Source: Nautiliaceae bacterium
GTDB taxonomy: Bacteria > Campylobacterota > Campylobacteria > Campylobacterales > Nautiliaceae
Assembly: GCA_027062625.1 (NCBI GenBank)
Contig: JAMOSZ010000031.1
Coordinates: forward strand, 1-42,365
Reading direction: 5' to 3'
DNA: 42,365 nucleotides
The notes under the pieces were generated by a model. The model worked only from the letters and a program-made list of their open reading frames with translations. It was not told where the DNA came from and did no database searches. A program made the position numbers and the translations under genes. The first letter of the stretch is position 1; each line of letters opens with the position of its first letter. This document shows positions 8,876-17,774 of the stretch, one piece after another.

Positions 8876-10353
8876 CCTCTCCTCCTAAACTTTATCGCTT
8901 TTAAAATATCCTCTTTTTTAATTTTATCTCTTTTTTGAGTATTTGCAACAGTTTTTGCAAGTTTTAAGAGGTTAAATTCTCCTCTTTTGCTAAGATTAAA
9001 GTTTTTAATGGCTTTTTGTTTAATTTCATAGGCATTATTTTCCATATTGAATTGATAATTCTCTTTTAAATTTGCGTTAAATTTACCCTTTTGCATCTCA
9101 AAAGCAATTAATACCCTCTCAAACATCTCTTTGCTTGAAATTCTTGAAGTATCATCACCTTCACTCATCTGATAATAAATCTCAATCCTATCATATAAAG
9201 GCTCGCTGATTCTGTTTTTGTATCTTTTTATCTCAACATCACTGCATCTACACTCTTTAAAAGGGCTTAACAAATTACCGCAAGGACAAGGATTCATAGC
9301 CGCCGCAAACAAAACATCAGCTTCATACTCAACCTTTGAATTTACGCGACTAATTAACACTTTTTTATCCTGCAAAGGTAGCCTTAGGTTTTCTAAGATA
9401 TCCTTTTGAAAATAAGGAAGCTCATCAAAAAACAAAATCCCCTTATTTGCAAAAGCTATCTCCCCAAGTTTAGCCCCCCGGCTCCCACCTCCAAAAATAG
9501 CTGCTCGCGTTGAAGAGTAATGGGGATTTCTAAAAGGACGGATAGGCTTAAAATTAACCTCCTCCCCATCAATTGCCCTAACTTTCTGAACTTCTAAAAT
9601 ATCCTCCAAACTCATAGGAGGTAGAATATATCTTAACCTGTTAATTATCATTGACTTCCCAACCCCAGGACTTCCTTCAAGTAAAATATTCAAAAACCCA
9701 GCAGCCGAATACAAAGCTGCTTCTTTTGCCCCACTTTGACCAATAACATCGCCAAAATCAAGCTCAAAATTTTCAAGATAATAATACTTTTTGCCATTGA
9801 TTTTTAAATGGCTGTAATTTAACTCCGTGCTTTTTATCTCTTTTGGACTAAACTTTTCAAATTCGCTTATATGAGAAAAGGCATAAATCTCAATTCCTGG
9901 AATTTTGCTAATCTTTTTTGCACTCTCAAAAGGAATTATCACTTTTTTTGGACGAAGAGAGAGAATAATTGGAAAAATTGAAGAAGTATCTTTTAATCTT
10001 CCATCAAGCCCAAGCTCACCTAATACAAGATATTCACTTAAATTAACATCCCTATTATAAAAAAGAATACTAAGGGCTATTGGTAAATCAAAGTGACTTC
10101 CTTCTTTTTTCAAATCAGCAGGTGAGAGGGAGATTGTGATTTTTAAAGGGGGAAAAGAGAAACCATTGTTAAGAAGAGCCGATTTTACCCTCTCTTTTGC
10201 TTCTTGAATAGATTGAGAACCAAGCCCAACTATTGAAAAACCAGGCAGTGCTTTTATAAAGCTACTCTCAACCTCAACCCTCTTAGCAACTATCCCGTTT
10301 AAGGTAGCTGAATTTATCTTTTTTGTTTTCTCTTTTTTAACAGTTTTTTCCAC
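8872..10353 (-). CDS. comM: ComM/YifB-family Mg-chelatase-like AAA+ ATPase
   Basis: A 493-aa AAA+ helicase-like protein. The N-terminal domain (about 14-190) has the family start 'SATLNGIVAKRVEVE' and 'PGFSIVGLG'. Walker A is GSPGVGKS (227-234), Walker B is 'GILFFDELPYF' and a four-cysteine element 'CPCG..CRC' follows. In other bacteria ComM drives branch migration when transformed DNA is integrated. It starts at GTG within the 3' end of def (40-bp overlap); the extra 12 charged residues before the conserved start are unusual, but no better start codon lies between. Cytoplasmic and probably translationally coupled to def and nnr. Confidence 0.9.
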   Translation of the reverse strand: MEKTVKKEKTKKINSATLNGIVAKRVEVESSFIKALPGFSIVGLGSQSIQEAKERVKSALLNNGFSFPPLKITISLSPADLKKEGSHFDLPIALSILFYNRDVNLSEYLVLGELGLDGRLKDTSSIFPIILSLRPKKVIIPFESAKKISKIPGIEIYAFSHISEFEKFSPKEIKSTELNYSHLKINGKKYYYLENFELDFGDVIGQSGAKEAALYSAAGFLNILLEGSPGVGKSMIINRLRYILPPMSLEDILEVQKVRAIDGEEVNFKPIRPFRNPHYSSTRAAIFGGGSRGAKLGEIAFANKGILFFDELPYFQKDILENLRLPLQDKKVLISRVNSKVEYEADVLFAAAMNPCPCGNLLSPFKECRCSDVEIKRYKNRISEPLYDRIEIYYQMSEGDDTSRISSKEMFERVLIAFEMQKGKFNANLKENYQFNMENNAYEIKQKAIKNFNLSKRGEFNLLKLAKTVANTQKRDKIKKEDILKAIKFRRRG

Positions 10354-10841
10354 TCTTTCTCAAACTTTTTGCGTCTTATATAATCAAGTCTTTCAATAAA
10401 AAGATGCCCATCAAGATGGTCCGTTTCGTGTTGAAAAGCAACACTTAAAAGTCCATCTGCATCCATAATATGCTCTTTTCCAAACCTATCAAAAAACTTA
10501 ACTTTTACTCTTTCATATCTATTTACATCATCAAAATACTCCGGCACACTAAGGCATCCTTCTTTATATTTTTGAGTACCTTCCCACTCTAAAAATTCTG
10601 GATTAATAACCTCAATTAAGGTATCCTTGCTTTGATTTCCCTCTTTATCTCCAATATCAATAATCAAAGCCCTAATAGGAACGGCTACTTGAATAGCTGC
10701 AAGCCCGACTCCATTTTTTGCAAGCATTGTCTCATACATATCATCAAGAAGTTTATGAAGCTCACTATCAAACCTCTCAACCGGCTTTGAAATTTTTTTA
10801 AGCAAAGGGTTTGGATAAGTTACAATATCCAAAACAGCCAT
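10314..10841 (-). CDS. def: Peptide deformylase
   Basis: Removes the formyl group from the N-terminal methionine of new proteins. All three family motifs are present in this 175-aa protein: GVGLAAIQV (44-52), EGCLSVP with metal ligand Cys96, and HETDH (138-142) with two histidine ligands and the catalytic glutamate. Length is normal. Its ATG overlaps the clpP stop by one base (TAATG), which points to coupled translation. It lies directly behind trigger factor and ClpP, a grouping that makes sense because trigger factor and deformylase both act at the ribosome exit. Confidence 0.96.
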   Translation of the reverse strand: MAVLDIVTYPNPLLKKISKPVERFDSELHKLLDDMYETMLAKNGVGLAAIQVAVPIRALIIDIGDKEGNQSKDTLIEVINPEFLEWEGTQKYKEGCLSVPEYFDDVNRYERVKVKFFDRFGKEHIMDADGLLSVAFQHETDHLDGHLFIERLDYIRRKKFEKEWKKLLKKRKQKR

Positions 10842-11431
10842 TAAAGTTCCCTTTTTGTTAGGACCCTATCAATAAGCCCATATTTTACTGCTTCTTCTGC
10901 ACTCATAAAAAAGTCTCTTTCGGTATCTCTTTCAATTTTTCTAATACTCTGTCCTGTATTCTGGGCTAAAATTTTATTTAGCTCTTTTTTAAGTCTTAAA
11001 ATCTCTTTTGCGTGAATTTCAATATCAGTCGCCTGTCCCTGAGCTCCTCCAAGAGGCTGGTGAATCATAATTCTTGCATGAGGCAAGGCAAATCTTTTAC
11101 CTTTTGCACCACTACTTAATAAAAAAGCCCCCATACTTGCAGCTTGACCCATACAAATTGTCACAACATCTGGTTTAATATAATTCATCGTATCATAAAT
11201 TGCAAATCCACTTGTAACAACTCCACCTGGCGAATTTATATAAAGGTAGATATCTTTTTCCGGGTTTTCAGCTTCTAAAAAGAGAAGCTGAGCTACAATG
11301 AGTCCGGCTGTATGGTCGTTAATTTCGCCTTGGAGCATAATTACTCTATCTTTTAATAAGCGAGAGTAGATATCATACGCCCTCTCGCCCCTTCCTGTCT
11401 TTTCAATAACCGTTGGAATTAAAATACTCAT
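10841..11431 (-). CDS. clpP: ATP-dependent Clp protease proteolytic subunit
   Basis: The barrel-forming serine protease subunit that works with ClpX or ClpA. In 196 aa the catalytic triad is visible: Ser99 in 'GQAASMGAF', His124 in 'IMIHQPLGG' and an Asp near 173 in 'DTERDFF'. '[10 protein letters not shown]' supplies the oxyanion strand. The start overlaps the trigger factor stop by one base (TAATG), the same arrangement as at the next junction. No ATPase partner gene is in the window. Confidence 0.97.
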   Translation of the reverse strand: MSILIPTVIEKTGRGERAYDIYSRLLKDRVIMLQGEINDHTAGLIVAQLLFLEAENPEKDIYLYINSPGGVVTSGFAIYDTMNYIKPDVVTICMGQAASMGAFLLSSGAKGKRFALPHARIMIHQPLGGAQGQATDIEIHAKEILRLKKELNKILAQNTGQSIRKIERDTERDFFMSAEEAVKYGLIDRVLTKREL

Positions 11432-12714
11432 TACTCACCCTTAACTTTTTCCTCTAAAAGTTTATTTAAGAGTTTCTCTTGAATTAATTGCATTTTTAAA
11501 ACTGGCAGTAAATTATTTTCTTGATAGTATTTAATAACTTCTTGTGGATTTTGACCTTGAAGGAGTGCTTCATAATAAATTACTTGATAAAGCTCATCAT
11601 CACTCACATCAACTCCCTCTTTTTTTGCAAGTGCATCAATAATAAATGTAAGTTTTACTCTATTTTTAGCTCCCTCTTTGAATTTATCCATAAACTCTTT
11701 TAGTTTCTCTTCATTTTCTTGAAGTTCTTTAAGCTCAGCTGGGCTTAGTTTTGCCGCTTCTTCATTTACGATTAGATTAAGCTCTTTTTGAACAATCGCT
11801 TCTGGAAGGTCAATATCATACTTTTCAACCAAACATTCAAGAATTTTTTCTTTCAAAGGTGCAAAAGTTTGAGCTTTTTTACTTTGAAGGATTGAGTCTT
11901 TAATATAGTTTTTTAATTCTTCCAAAGTAGCGTTTTCGTTATTTAAATATTTTTTAGCCAGATTATCATCTATTTTAGCCGGAACTTTTTCTTGGATTTC
12001 TTGAAGTTCAACCTCAAACTCAGCCTCTTTTCCGGCAATTTCCTTTGCCCCGTAATTTTCTGGGAAAGTTACTTTAATTTTCCTTTTCTCACCAACTTTC
12101 ATACCAATAAGCTGCTCTTCAAATCCTGGGATAAATTGTCCGCTTCCAATTTCAAGAGGATAATCCTCTCCACTTCCATTTTCCATAGGTTTTCCATCAA
12201 TAAAGCCTTTAAAATTAATAACCGCAATATCACCCTTTTCAAGAGTCTCTTTACTGCTAACTTTTGTCTCATTCATACTTTCAGCAATTTTTTTAAGCTC
12301 CTCTTCAACTTCTTCATCGCTAACTTCTGGAAGAGTCACTTCTGGTACACACTCTTTATAACTCTCATCAAGGTTAATTTCTGGGGTAGTGTAGATTTTA
12401 ATTTCTACATCGATTTTATCGCCATTATCTTCAAATTTCACAACTTCTGGGTCAGCTATCATTTTACCTTCAATTTTACTTGCCGCTTCATCTAACACTT
12501 TTTGAATTAAATTTCTAATAGCATCTTGTTTAATTTGCTCACCATACATCTTTTTAACTACTTTAACAGGCACCTTTCCAGGTCTAAATCCAGAAATTTT
12601 TACTTTTTTTGATAACTCTTTTGCAATTTTGTCTTCTTCTTTTTGTAATTCATTTTTATCAATTTGAGCAGTTACTAAACTGTTTGCAGAATCAATTTTC
12701 TTAACTTCAACCAT
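11431..12714 (-). CDS. tig: Trigger factor
   Basis: A ribosome-bound chaperone and peptidyl-prolyl isomerase (427 aa, normal length). The ribosome-binding domain carries '[17 protein letters not shown]' near residues 41-57, the central FKBP-like domain has '[14 protein letters not shown]' and '[16 protein letters not shown]', and a long helical C-terminal domain follows. First gene of the minus-strand operon. It is preceded by AGGAAAG and by a -10 element shared with folE on the other strand. Confidence 0.96.
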   Translation of the reverse strand: MVEVKKIDSANSLVTAQIDKNELQKEEDKIAKELSKKVKISGFRPGKVPVKVVKKMYGEQIKQDAIRNLIQKVLDEAASKIEGKMIADPEVVKFEDNGDKIDVEIKIYTTPEINLDESYKECVPEVTLPEVSDEEVEEELKKIAESMNETKVSSKETLEKGDIAVINFKGFIDGKPMENGSGEDYPLEIGSGQFIPGFEEQLIGMKVGEKRKIKVTFPENYGAKEIAGKEAEFEVELQEIQEKVPAKIDDNLAKKYLNNENATLEELKNYIKDSILQSKKAQTFAPLKEKILECLVEKYDIDLPEAIVQKELNLIVNEEAAKLSPAELKELQENEEKLKEFMDKFKEGAKNRVKLTFIIDALAKKEGVDVSDDELYQVIYYEALLQGQNPQEVIKYYQENNLLPVLKMQLIQEKLLNKLLEEKVKGE

Positions 12715-12733
12715 TCACTTTCCTTTTTTAAAA

Positions 12734-12744
12734 GGTATAATACC
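12734..12744. promoter_or_regulatory. Shared, near-palindromic -10 element for folE (+) and tig (-)
   Basis: GGTATAATACC reads TATAAT on the plus strand (12736-12741) and TATTAT on the minus strand (12738-12743). Only 50-56 bp separate the two divergent starts, so one polymerase site probably serves both directions. No clear -35 is seen on either side, as is usual in Campylobacterota. Confidence 0.6.
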
Positions 12745-12770
12745 AAAAAAGTTATCTTAAAGGAATGGCT

Positions 12771-13343
12771 ATGGATTTAAAAAAAATTGAAAAAGCTGTA
12801 AAAGAAATACTCGAAGCAATAGGAGAGGACCCTAAAAGAGAAGGACTTATAAAAACCCCAAAAAGGGTTGCAAAAGCATTTGAAGAACTTTGCAGCGGAT
12901 ATAAAAAAGACCCAAAAGAAATATTAAACAACGCCCTTTTTGAGAGTACAAACAACGAAATGGTGGTAGTTAGGGATATAGAGTTTTATTCAATGTGTGA
13001 GCATCACATTTTGCCATTCTTTGGAAGAGTAAGCGTCGCTTATATTCCGGATAAAAAGGTTGTAGGACTTAGCAAAATTCCAAGAATGGTGGAAATTTAC
13101 GCAAGAAGACTTCAAATCCAAGAACAACTAACAGAACAAATTGCCGATGCTATTATGGAAGTTGTAAAACCAAAAGGGGTTGGGGTTGTAATTCACGCAA
13201 GGCATATGTGCATGGAAGCAAGAGGAGTAAAAAGCAAATTTTCATACACTTCAACATCGGCTCTAAGAGGAGTATTTTTAGAAGAGAAGACAAGGGAAGA
13301 GTTTTTTAATATTATAAACGCCCCTATTAACAACCATTTCTAA
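12771..13343 (+). CDS. folE: GTP cyclohydrolase I
   Basis: Converts GTP to dihydroneopterin triphosphate, the first step towards folate (and pterins). Motifs include '[18 protein letters not shown]' with zinc ligands Cys and His, '[10 protein letters not shown]' and 'CMEARGV' with the third ligand. The track begins at ATG 12765, but AAAGGA touches that codon; the second ATG at 12771 has correct spacing (about six bases) and is chosen here, giving 190 aa. The gene stands alone between a divergent promoter and a hairpin that covers its stop codon. Confidence 0.94.
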   Translation: MDLKKIEKAVKEILEAIGEDPKREGLIKTPKRVAKAFEELCSGYKKDPKEILNNALFESTNNEMVVVRDIEFYSMCEHHILPFFGRVSVAYIPDKKVVGLSKIPRMVEIYARRLQIQEQLTEQIADAIMEVVKPKGVGVVIHARHMCMEARGVKSKFSYTSTSALRGVFLEEKTREEFFNIINAPINNHF

Positions 13344-13358
13344 GCGACTTTCGCTTAG
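13340..13358. terminator. Candidate bidirectional terminator between folE and thiG
   Basis: CTAAGCGA-CTT-TCGCTTAG is a perfect 8-bp stem with a 3-nt loop. It contains the folE stop (13341-13343) and, on the other strand, the thiG stop (13355-13357). It lacks a long T run on either side, so strength as an intrinsic terminator is uncertain. Confidence 0.55.
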
Positions 13359-14134
13359 AATTCTATTAATCCTTCAAGTGGCGAAGAAGCAGTTGCGTAT
13401 GGTTTTTTAGGAATTCTTCCAGCCTTATAAGCCATTCTACCAGCCATTACCGCATATTTCATAGCCTCAGCCATTTTAATTGGGTCTTTTGCCTGAGCAA
13501 TTGCCGTATTTGTAAGAACTCCATCAGCTCCAAGCTCCATAGCAACACTTGCATCACTTGCAGTTCCAATTCCAGCATCAACAATTACTGGCACACTTAC
13601 AGCATCCTTTACAAACACTACATTATATCTATTTTGAATCCCAAGCCCACTTCCAATTGGCGCAGCAAGCGGCATAACAGCAGCAGCCCCGGCATCTTCA
13701 AGTCTTTTTGCCATAATAGGGTCATCATTTGTATAAGCCATAACGGTAAAACCTTCTTTTGCTAAAACTTCACATGCTTTAAGCGTTTCAATCACATCTG
13801 GATAAAGAGTTTTTTTAGTATCTCCAATTACTTCAAGCTTAATAATATCAATCCCAGTAGCTTCTCTAACTAACCTAAAAAGAGTAATAGCTTCTTCTGC
13901 GGTTGTACATCCAGCGGAATTTGGCAAAATTTGAACATCGGTATCTTTAAAATAATCCATCAAATTCTCTTCATTTGGATCAAGAATATTTACTCTCCTA
14001 ACAGCAACCGTAATCATCTCAGCACCACTTGCCAATGTAGCATCGCGAGTAGTTTTAAAATCTGGATATTTCCCACTTCCAACAATTAATCTACTTGTAA
14101 ATTCATACTTTCCAATTTTTAAAATATCAGCCAT
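13355..14134 (-). CDS. thiG: Thiazole synthase
   Basis: A TIM-barrel enzyme (259 aa) that forms the thiazole phosphate moiety of thiamine from deoxyxylulose phosphate, dehydroglycine or iminoglycine, and ThiS thiocarboxylate. Family hallmarks: '[13 protein letters not shown]' at the N-terminus, the Schiff-base lysine in 'IIKLEVIGD', 'VMAYTNDDP' and '[13 protein letters not shown]'. It starts at ATG with AAAGGAG upstream and overlaps livM by 8 bp, so it is the last gene of the liv-like operon rather than part of a thi cluster. thiS, thiF and thiH are not in the window. Confidence 0.96.
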   Translation of the reverse strand: MADILKIGKYEFTSRLIVGSGKYPDFKTTRDATLASGAEMITVAVRRVNILDPNEENLMDYFKDTDVQILPNSAGCTTAEEAITLFRLVREATGIDIIKLEVIGDTKKTLYPDVIETLKACEVLAKEGFTVMAYTNDDPIMAKRLEDAGAAAVMPLAAPIGSGLGIQNRYNVVFVKDAVSVPVIVDAGIGTASDASVAMELGADGVLTNTAIAQAKDPIKMAEAMKYAVMAGRMAYKAGRIPKKPYATASSPLEGLIEF

Positions 14135-15194
14135 TTTGTCTCCTTTGTTTTATTTTCTTATACAAATCAATAACTACATCCCAAATCTCCCTCTCACCAA
14201 AAAGCCCTCTTCTTGCAAAAAGAATAATTAAAATCAAAAGTAAACTAAAAATTACCATCCTAAGTCCAGGTACTCCGTGAATTGGTCCAAAATGCCACAT
14301 ACCATCATCAAGAGGTCTTAAAATTTCCATACTTCCAAAAAATAAAAATGTAGCAACAATACTTCCACTAATACTTCCAAGCCCTCCAATTACAATAATT
14401 ATCAACAACTCAAAAGTCATCATAAAAGTAAACTGATCAGGACTAACCGCTCCAATAAAACTTGCCATAAGCCCTCCCCCAACTCCCTCAAAAAAAGCAC
14501 TAGTTACAAATGCCAAAGTCTTAATCTTAAAAGTATCAATTCCCATTAAAAGTGCCGCATCTTCATCATTTTTAATAGCTCTCATTGCTCTTCCAAATCG
14601 CGAATAAACCAAATTATAAACCAATATAACAATAATTAAAGCACACACTCCAATAAAAATATAACTTGCAAAATCTGGAACAGAATCAATTCCCATTGCT
14701 CCATTTGAAATTGAAGGATAATTAATTAAAATAGTCCTTATAATAAATCCAAACCCAAGAGTAACGATTGCTAAATAATCACCTCTTACTCTAAATACTG
14801 GAAAAGAGACAAGAAGCGCAATAAAAGCGGCTACCAATCCACTAATTATAAGCACCAAAAACGGATTTGGAACATAAACATCCTTTATAAAAGGATAAGG
14901 AGAACTTAACATAAAAATCTCTTCTTTTAATTCAGGAGATAAAATCAAAATAGCCGTAACATATGCTCCAATTGCCACAAATCCATTTGGCTCTAAGCTA
15001 AATTGACCAGCAACTCCATTAATAAGATTATAACTAACTGCCAAAATAACAAAAATATAAATATATCCAAGAACGGTTAGAGTATATTGATTAAAAGTTA
15101 CGGATGAAAAAAGTAAAAACGAAATAAATAATGCACTAACCCCAATAACGATTGAAAAGTATTCAAATGGAGTTAGCGTCCTCAATTTCTTCAC
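14127..15194 (-). CDS. LivM-like branched-chain amino acid/amide ABC transporter permease
   Basis: A polytopic inner-membrane permease (355 aa here) of the BPD_transp_2 family. Typical stretches are '[17 protein letters not shown]', '[15 protein letters not shown]', '[19 protein letters not shown]' and '[12 protein letters not shown]', with about nine hydrophobic helices. The track uses a TTG at 15215 that overlaps livH by 20 bp; a GTG at 15194 lies seven bases behind AAAGG and one base after the livH stop, so I prefer that. Pairs with LivH; the solute could be leucine-type amino acids, urea, amides or something else. Confidence 0.87.
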   Translation of the reverse strand: MKKLRTLTPFEYFSIVIGVSALFISFLLFSSVTFNQYTLTVLGYIYIFVILAVSYNLINGVAGQFSLEPNGFVAIGAYVTAILILSPELKEEIFMLSSPYPFIKDVYVPNPFLVLIISGLVAAFIALLVSFPVFRVRGDYLAIVTLGFGFIIRTILINYPSISNGAMGIDSVPDFASYIFIGVCALIIVILVYNLVYSRFGRAMRAIKNDEDAALLMGIDTFKIKTLAFVTSAFFEGVGGGLMASFIGAVSPDQFTFMMTFELLIIIVIGGLGSISGSIVATFLFFGSMEILRPLDDGMWHFGPIHGVPGLRMVIFSLLLILIILFARRGLFGEREIWDVVIDLYKKIKQRRQNG

Positions 15195-15195
15195 A

Positions 15196-16146
15196 TTAAA
15201 ACCTTTGTCTCTCAAAATCTTTACCCAAAATGCCAGTAGGCTTAAAGAGTAAAATAAAAATTAACAAAATAAACGCAAACGCATCCTTCCATCCTCCAAG
15301 AGATGGAAAAAAGCCTGGCAACATCGTCTCAACAAACCCCAAAATAAAACTGCCAATAACCGCTCCACCAATACTTCCAATCCCTCCAATTACCGCTGCT
15401 GCAAAAGCTTTTAACCCAAGAAAAATTCCCATATAAGGGTCAATACTTGGAAACTCAATCGCATAAAAAATTCCCCCAACCCCAGCATATGCTGAGCTTA
15501 CAAAGAAGATAATTGAAATCAACAAATTGGTATTAATACCCATAAGCTTTACCATTTCAATATCATATGATAAAGCTCTAATTGCAATTCCAATTTTGTG
15601 AGTTTTCATAATATAAATTAATATAGAAACCATAACCAAAACAACAATTGGAATAATCAAACTCGTAATTGAAATAGTAGCATCTCCAAGATATAAAATG
15701 ATTCCAAAAAATCTTGGAAAATAGAAAGTTTGAAAAGAACCTCCTAAGAGATTGTTTGCAATTACATTAAATAAAGATTCAAGAAAAAAAGAGACTGCAA
15801 TAGCAGCAATTAACATAGTAATACGCGGAGCTTTCTTATCTAAAAGAGGCCGATATACTAAAACATAAATTAACATTCCCAAAAGGGATACAAAAAGAGT
15901 AGCTAAGAAGTTTGATGCTGAGAAAGTATAAAATGAGACATTATTCATCTCAATCTCTTGCCAATTAAATATAAGCCCCATAATAATCAAAGAGATAAAA
16001 GCACCCCATATCATAACATCCCCATGAGCAAAATTAATCACTCTAATAGCGGCATAAATCATTGTATAGCCAATAGCAACTAACGCATACAAACTTCCAA
16101 GCGATAAAGAGTTAATAAACTGCTGTATAAAAAAATCTATTCTCAT
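15196..16146 (-). CDS. LivH-like branched-chain amino acid/amide ABC transporter permease
   Basis: Second permease of the pair (316 aa). It has the LivH start 'FIQQFINSLSLGSLYALVAIGYTMIYAAIRVINFAHGD' and the coupling-helix region 'IGIAIRALSYDIEMVKLMGIN', then 'AAVIGGIGSIGGAVIGSF'. About eight hydrophobic helices. AAAGGGA lies before ATG. Operon order on this strand is binding protein, binding protein, PAS, livH, livM, thiG. No LivF or LivG ATPase is present, so the ATPases must lie elsewhere. Confidence 0.88.
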   Translation of the reverse strand: MRIDFFIQQFINSLSLGSLYALVAIGYTMIYAAIRVINFAHGDVMIWGAFISLIIMGLIFNWQEIEMNNVSFYTFSASNFLATLFVSLLGMLIYVLVYRPLLDKKAPRITMLIAAIAVSFFLESLFNVIANNLLGGSFQTFYFPRFFGIILYLGDATISITSLIIPIVVLVMVSILIYIMKTHKIGIAIRALSYDIEMVKLMGINTNLLISIIFFVSSAYAGVGGIFYAIEFPSIDPYMGIFLGLKAFAAAVIGGIGSIGGAVIGSFILGFVETMLPGFFPSLGGWKDAFAFILLIFILLFKPTGILGKDFERQRF

Positions 16147-16171
16147 ATTTTTATTCCCTTTGGGTAAACCC

Positions 16172-16621
16172 TTACTTCTTCTCTTTTTGAAGTTCTTTTT
16201 CTCTCATCTCTTTATACTTAGCTTCATAAAAAGCTTTTGTATCATCACTTACACTTTTTCTTGCCGAAGAGTAACCTATAATATTACCATCATCATCAAA
16301 AATAGGAGTAATAACTGCTTCTACCCAATAATACCTTCCATCTTTTCTCAAATTCTTAACAACCCCCTTCCAAGTCTCTCCTCTTTGAATAGTATCCCAC
16401 ATATCTTTAAAAACAGATTTTGGCATATCTGGATGTCTTACAATATTGTGAGAACGCCCTACCATCTCCCCCTTTTCATATCCAGAAAGTGCTCTAAACA
16501 CTGAATTTGTATAAGTAATTATCCCTTTTAAGTCAGTTTGTGATACAACCGGACGCCCACTTGAATTAACATCCTCAAATCTTACCTCTTCATCAATAAT
16601 CTCAACCTTTGGTTTTTTCAA
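16172..16621 (-). CDS. Standalone PAS-domain protein, CetB/Aer-like
   Basis: A 149-aa protein made of a single PAS domain (about residues 20-130). Features such as 'DLKGIITYTNSVFRALSGY', 'NIVRHPDMPKSVFKDMW', 'KGVVKNLRKDGRYYWVEAVITPI' match the FAD-binding Aer/CetB type of redox-sensing PAS. A Lys/Glu-rich C-terminal helix follows, with no kinase, GGDEF or methyl-accepting domain. In Campylobacter such a protein signals through a separate membrane partner (CetA), not found here. It starts at TTG with a strong AAGGAGAGG. It has its own candidate -10 and sits 25 bp upstream of livH. Confidence 0.85.
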   Translation of the reverse strand: MKKPKVEIIDEEVRFEDVNSSGRPVVSQTDLKGIITYTNSVFRALSGYEKGEMVGRSHNIVRHPDMPKSVFKDMWDTIQRGETWKGVVKNLRKDGRYYWVEAVITPIFDDDGNIIGYSSARKSVSDDTKAFYEAKYKEMREKELQKEKK

Positions 16622-16646
16622 TTCCTCTCCTTAATAGTTTTAAAAA

Positions 16647-16652
16647 ATTATA
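16647..16652 (-). promoter_or_regulatory. Candidate -10 for PAS-livH-livM-thiG
   Basis: On the minus strand 'TTTGATATAAT' lies just after the stop of the second binding-protein gene, about 26 bp before the TTG start. It has the same form as the other promoters in this window, so the PAS and permease genes may be transcribed separately from the binding proteins. Confidence 0.5.
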
Positions 16653-16657
16653 TCAAA

Positions 16658-17764
16658 TTACCTCTCAACTCCTATAACTTTTGAACCTTTATTATCTATT
16701 TCTTCAAAAATTATTGGCTTATTTATAGGATTTCCAGTAGTTGAATTTATAGTAATTTTACCAGTAACTCCCTCTAAGTTGATAGTGTTTCTTATATTTT
16801 CACTTACACACTCTCTAAGATAAGATATATTTTTTGAAGTATCACACTTTTTAAGTGCCTCATAAATTATTAAGTATGCATCAACCCCAAGTGCTGAAAA
16901 GGCTGATGGCATTTCATTATACCTCTCTTTGTATTTTTCAATAAATATCTTAGCTTTATTTGTAAGAGGCTTCCTTACATCAAAATGAGTTGTAAAAGTA
17001 AGCCCATTTGCTTTCTCTTTTGCTAAATTCTTAACAACTTTTACAATAACTCCATCTCCTGCTAACACATTAGACTTAAATCCTTGACTCCTAAACTCTT
17101 TTAAAAAAAGCCCAATTTCGTTTGCATACAAAGGCAAAAACACAACATCAACATCTTTTGGAATTCTTGAAATTAAAGGATTAAAATTTTTCATATTAGT
17201 ATAAATAGTCCCAGATTTTGGATAAAGTCCTTTTTTATGATAGTATTTGTTAAAAGCCTGAGAGAGTCCAACTGAGTATTGCTGCTTAATATCAACAACC
17301 ATAAAAACTTTTTTCCAATTATGATTTAGGGCATACTTTGCAAGCACCTTACCTTGGGCTAAATCGGTATAACAAACTCTTGTAACATAATCACTTCCTT
17401 TTGTAACTTTTGGACTAGTTGCTACTGGTAAAACAATTGCAACTCTATCTTTGTTAACTTCTCTTTTTACAGAAATTGAATTTGAAGAAGAAAAAGGTCC
17501 AACAACCGCTACAACACCTTCGTTTACAAGTCTTTTATACCCAAGAATTGTTTGAGTTTTATCACTACTATTATCCATAAAAATTATCTTAACCCTATCT
17601 CCATTTGGAAGAAATTGATGATGTATATAAATTACATTAAGTCCTCTTTTTATCTGATTTCCAAAATCAGAAAAAACTCCACTAAACGGGAGTAAAACCC
17701 CAACTTTTATCTCTCTTGCAAAAATAAAAGCAAAAAGAGCCAACAATATTCCAACTACTTTCAT
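16658..17764 (-). CDS. LivJ-like periplasmic substrate-binding protein 2
   Basis: A type I periplasmic binding protein (368 aa, Peripla_BP_6 type) with a signal peptide (residues 1-15, cleavage likely after 'FIFA'). 'IKVGVLLPFSGVFSDFGNQ' begins the mature fold, and 'VVAVVGPFSSSNSISVKREV', 'YSVGLSQAF' and 'GVDAYLIIYEALKKCD' follow the family. It lies 10 bp behind a paralogue of the same length and layout. Probably delivers a small amino acid or amide to LivHM. The ligand cannot be named; the residues around the expected binding site differ between the two copies. Confidence 0.86.
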   Translation of the reverse strand: MKVVGILLALFAFIFAREIKVGVLLPFSGVFSDFGNQIKRGLNVIYIHHQFLPNGDRVKIIFMDNSSDKTQTILGYKRLVNEGVVAVVGPFSSSNSISVKREVNKDRVAIVLPVATSPKVTKGSDYVTRVCYTDLAQGKVLAKYALNHNWKKVFMVVDIKQQYSVGLSQAFNKYYHKKGLYPKSGTIYTNMKNFNPLISRIPKDVDVVFLPLYANEIGLFLKEFRSQGFKSNVLAGDGVIVKVVKNLAKEKANGLTFTTHFDVRKPLTNKAKIFIEKYKERYNEMPSAFSALGVDAYLIIYEALKKCDTSKNISYLRECVSENIRNTINLEGVTGKITINSTTGNPINKPIIFEEIDNKGSKVIGVER

Positions 17765-17774
17765 TTTAATCTAT

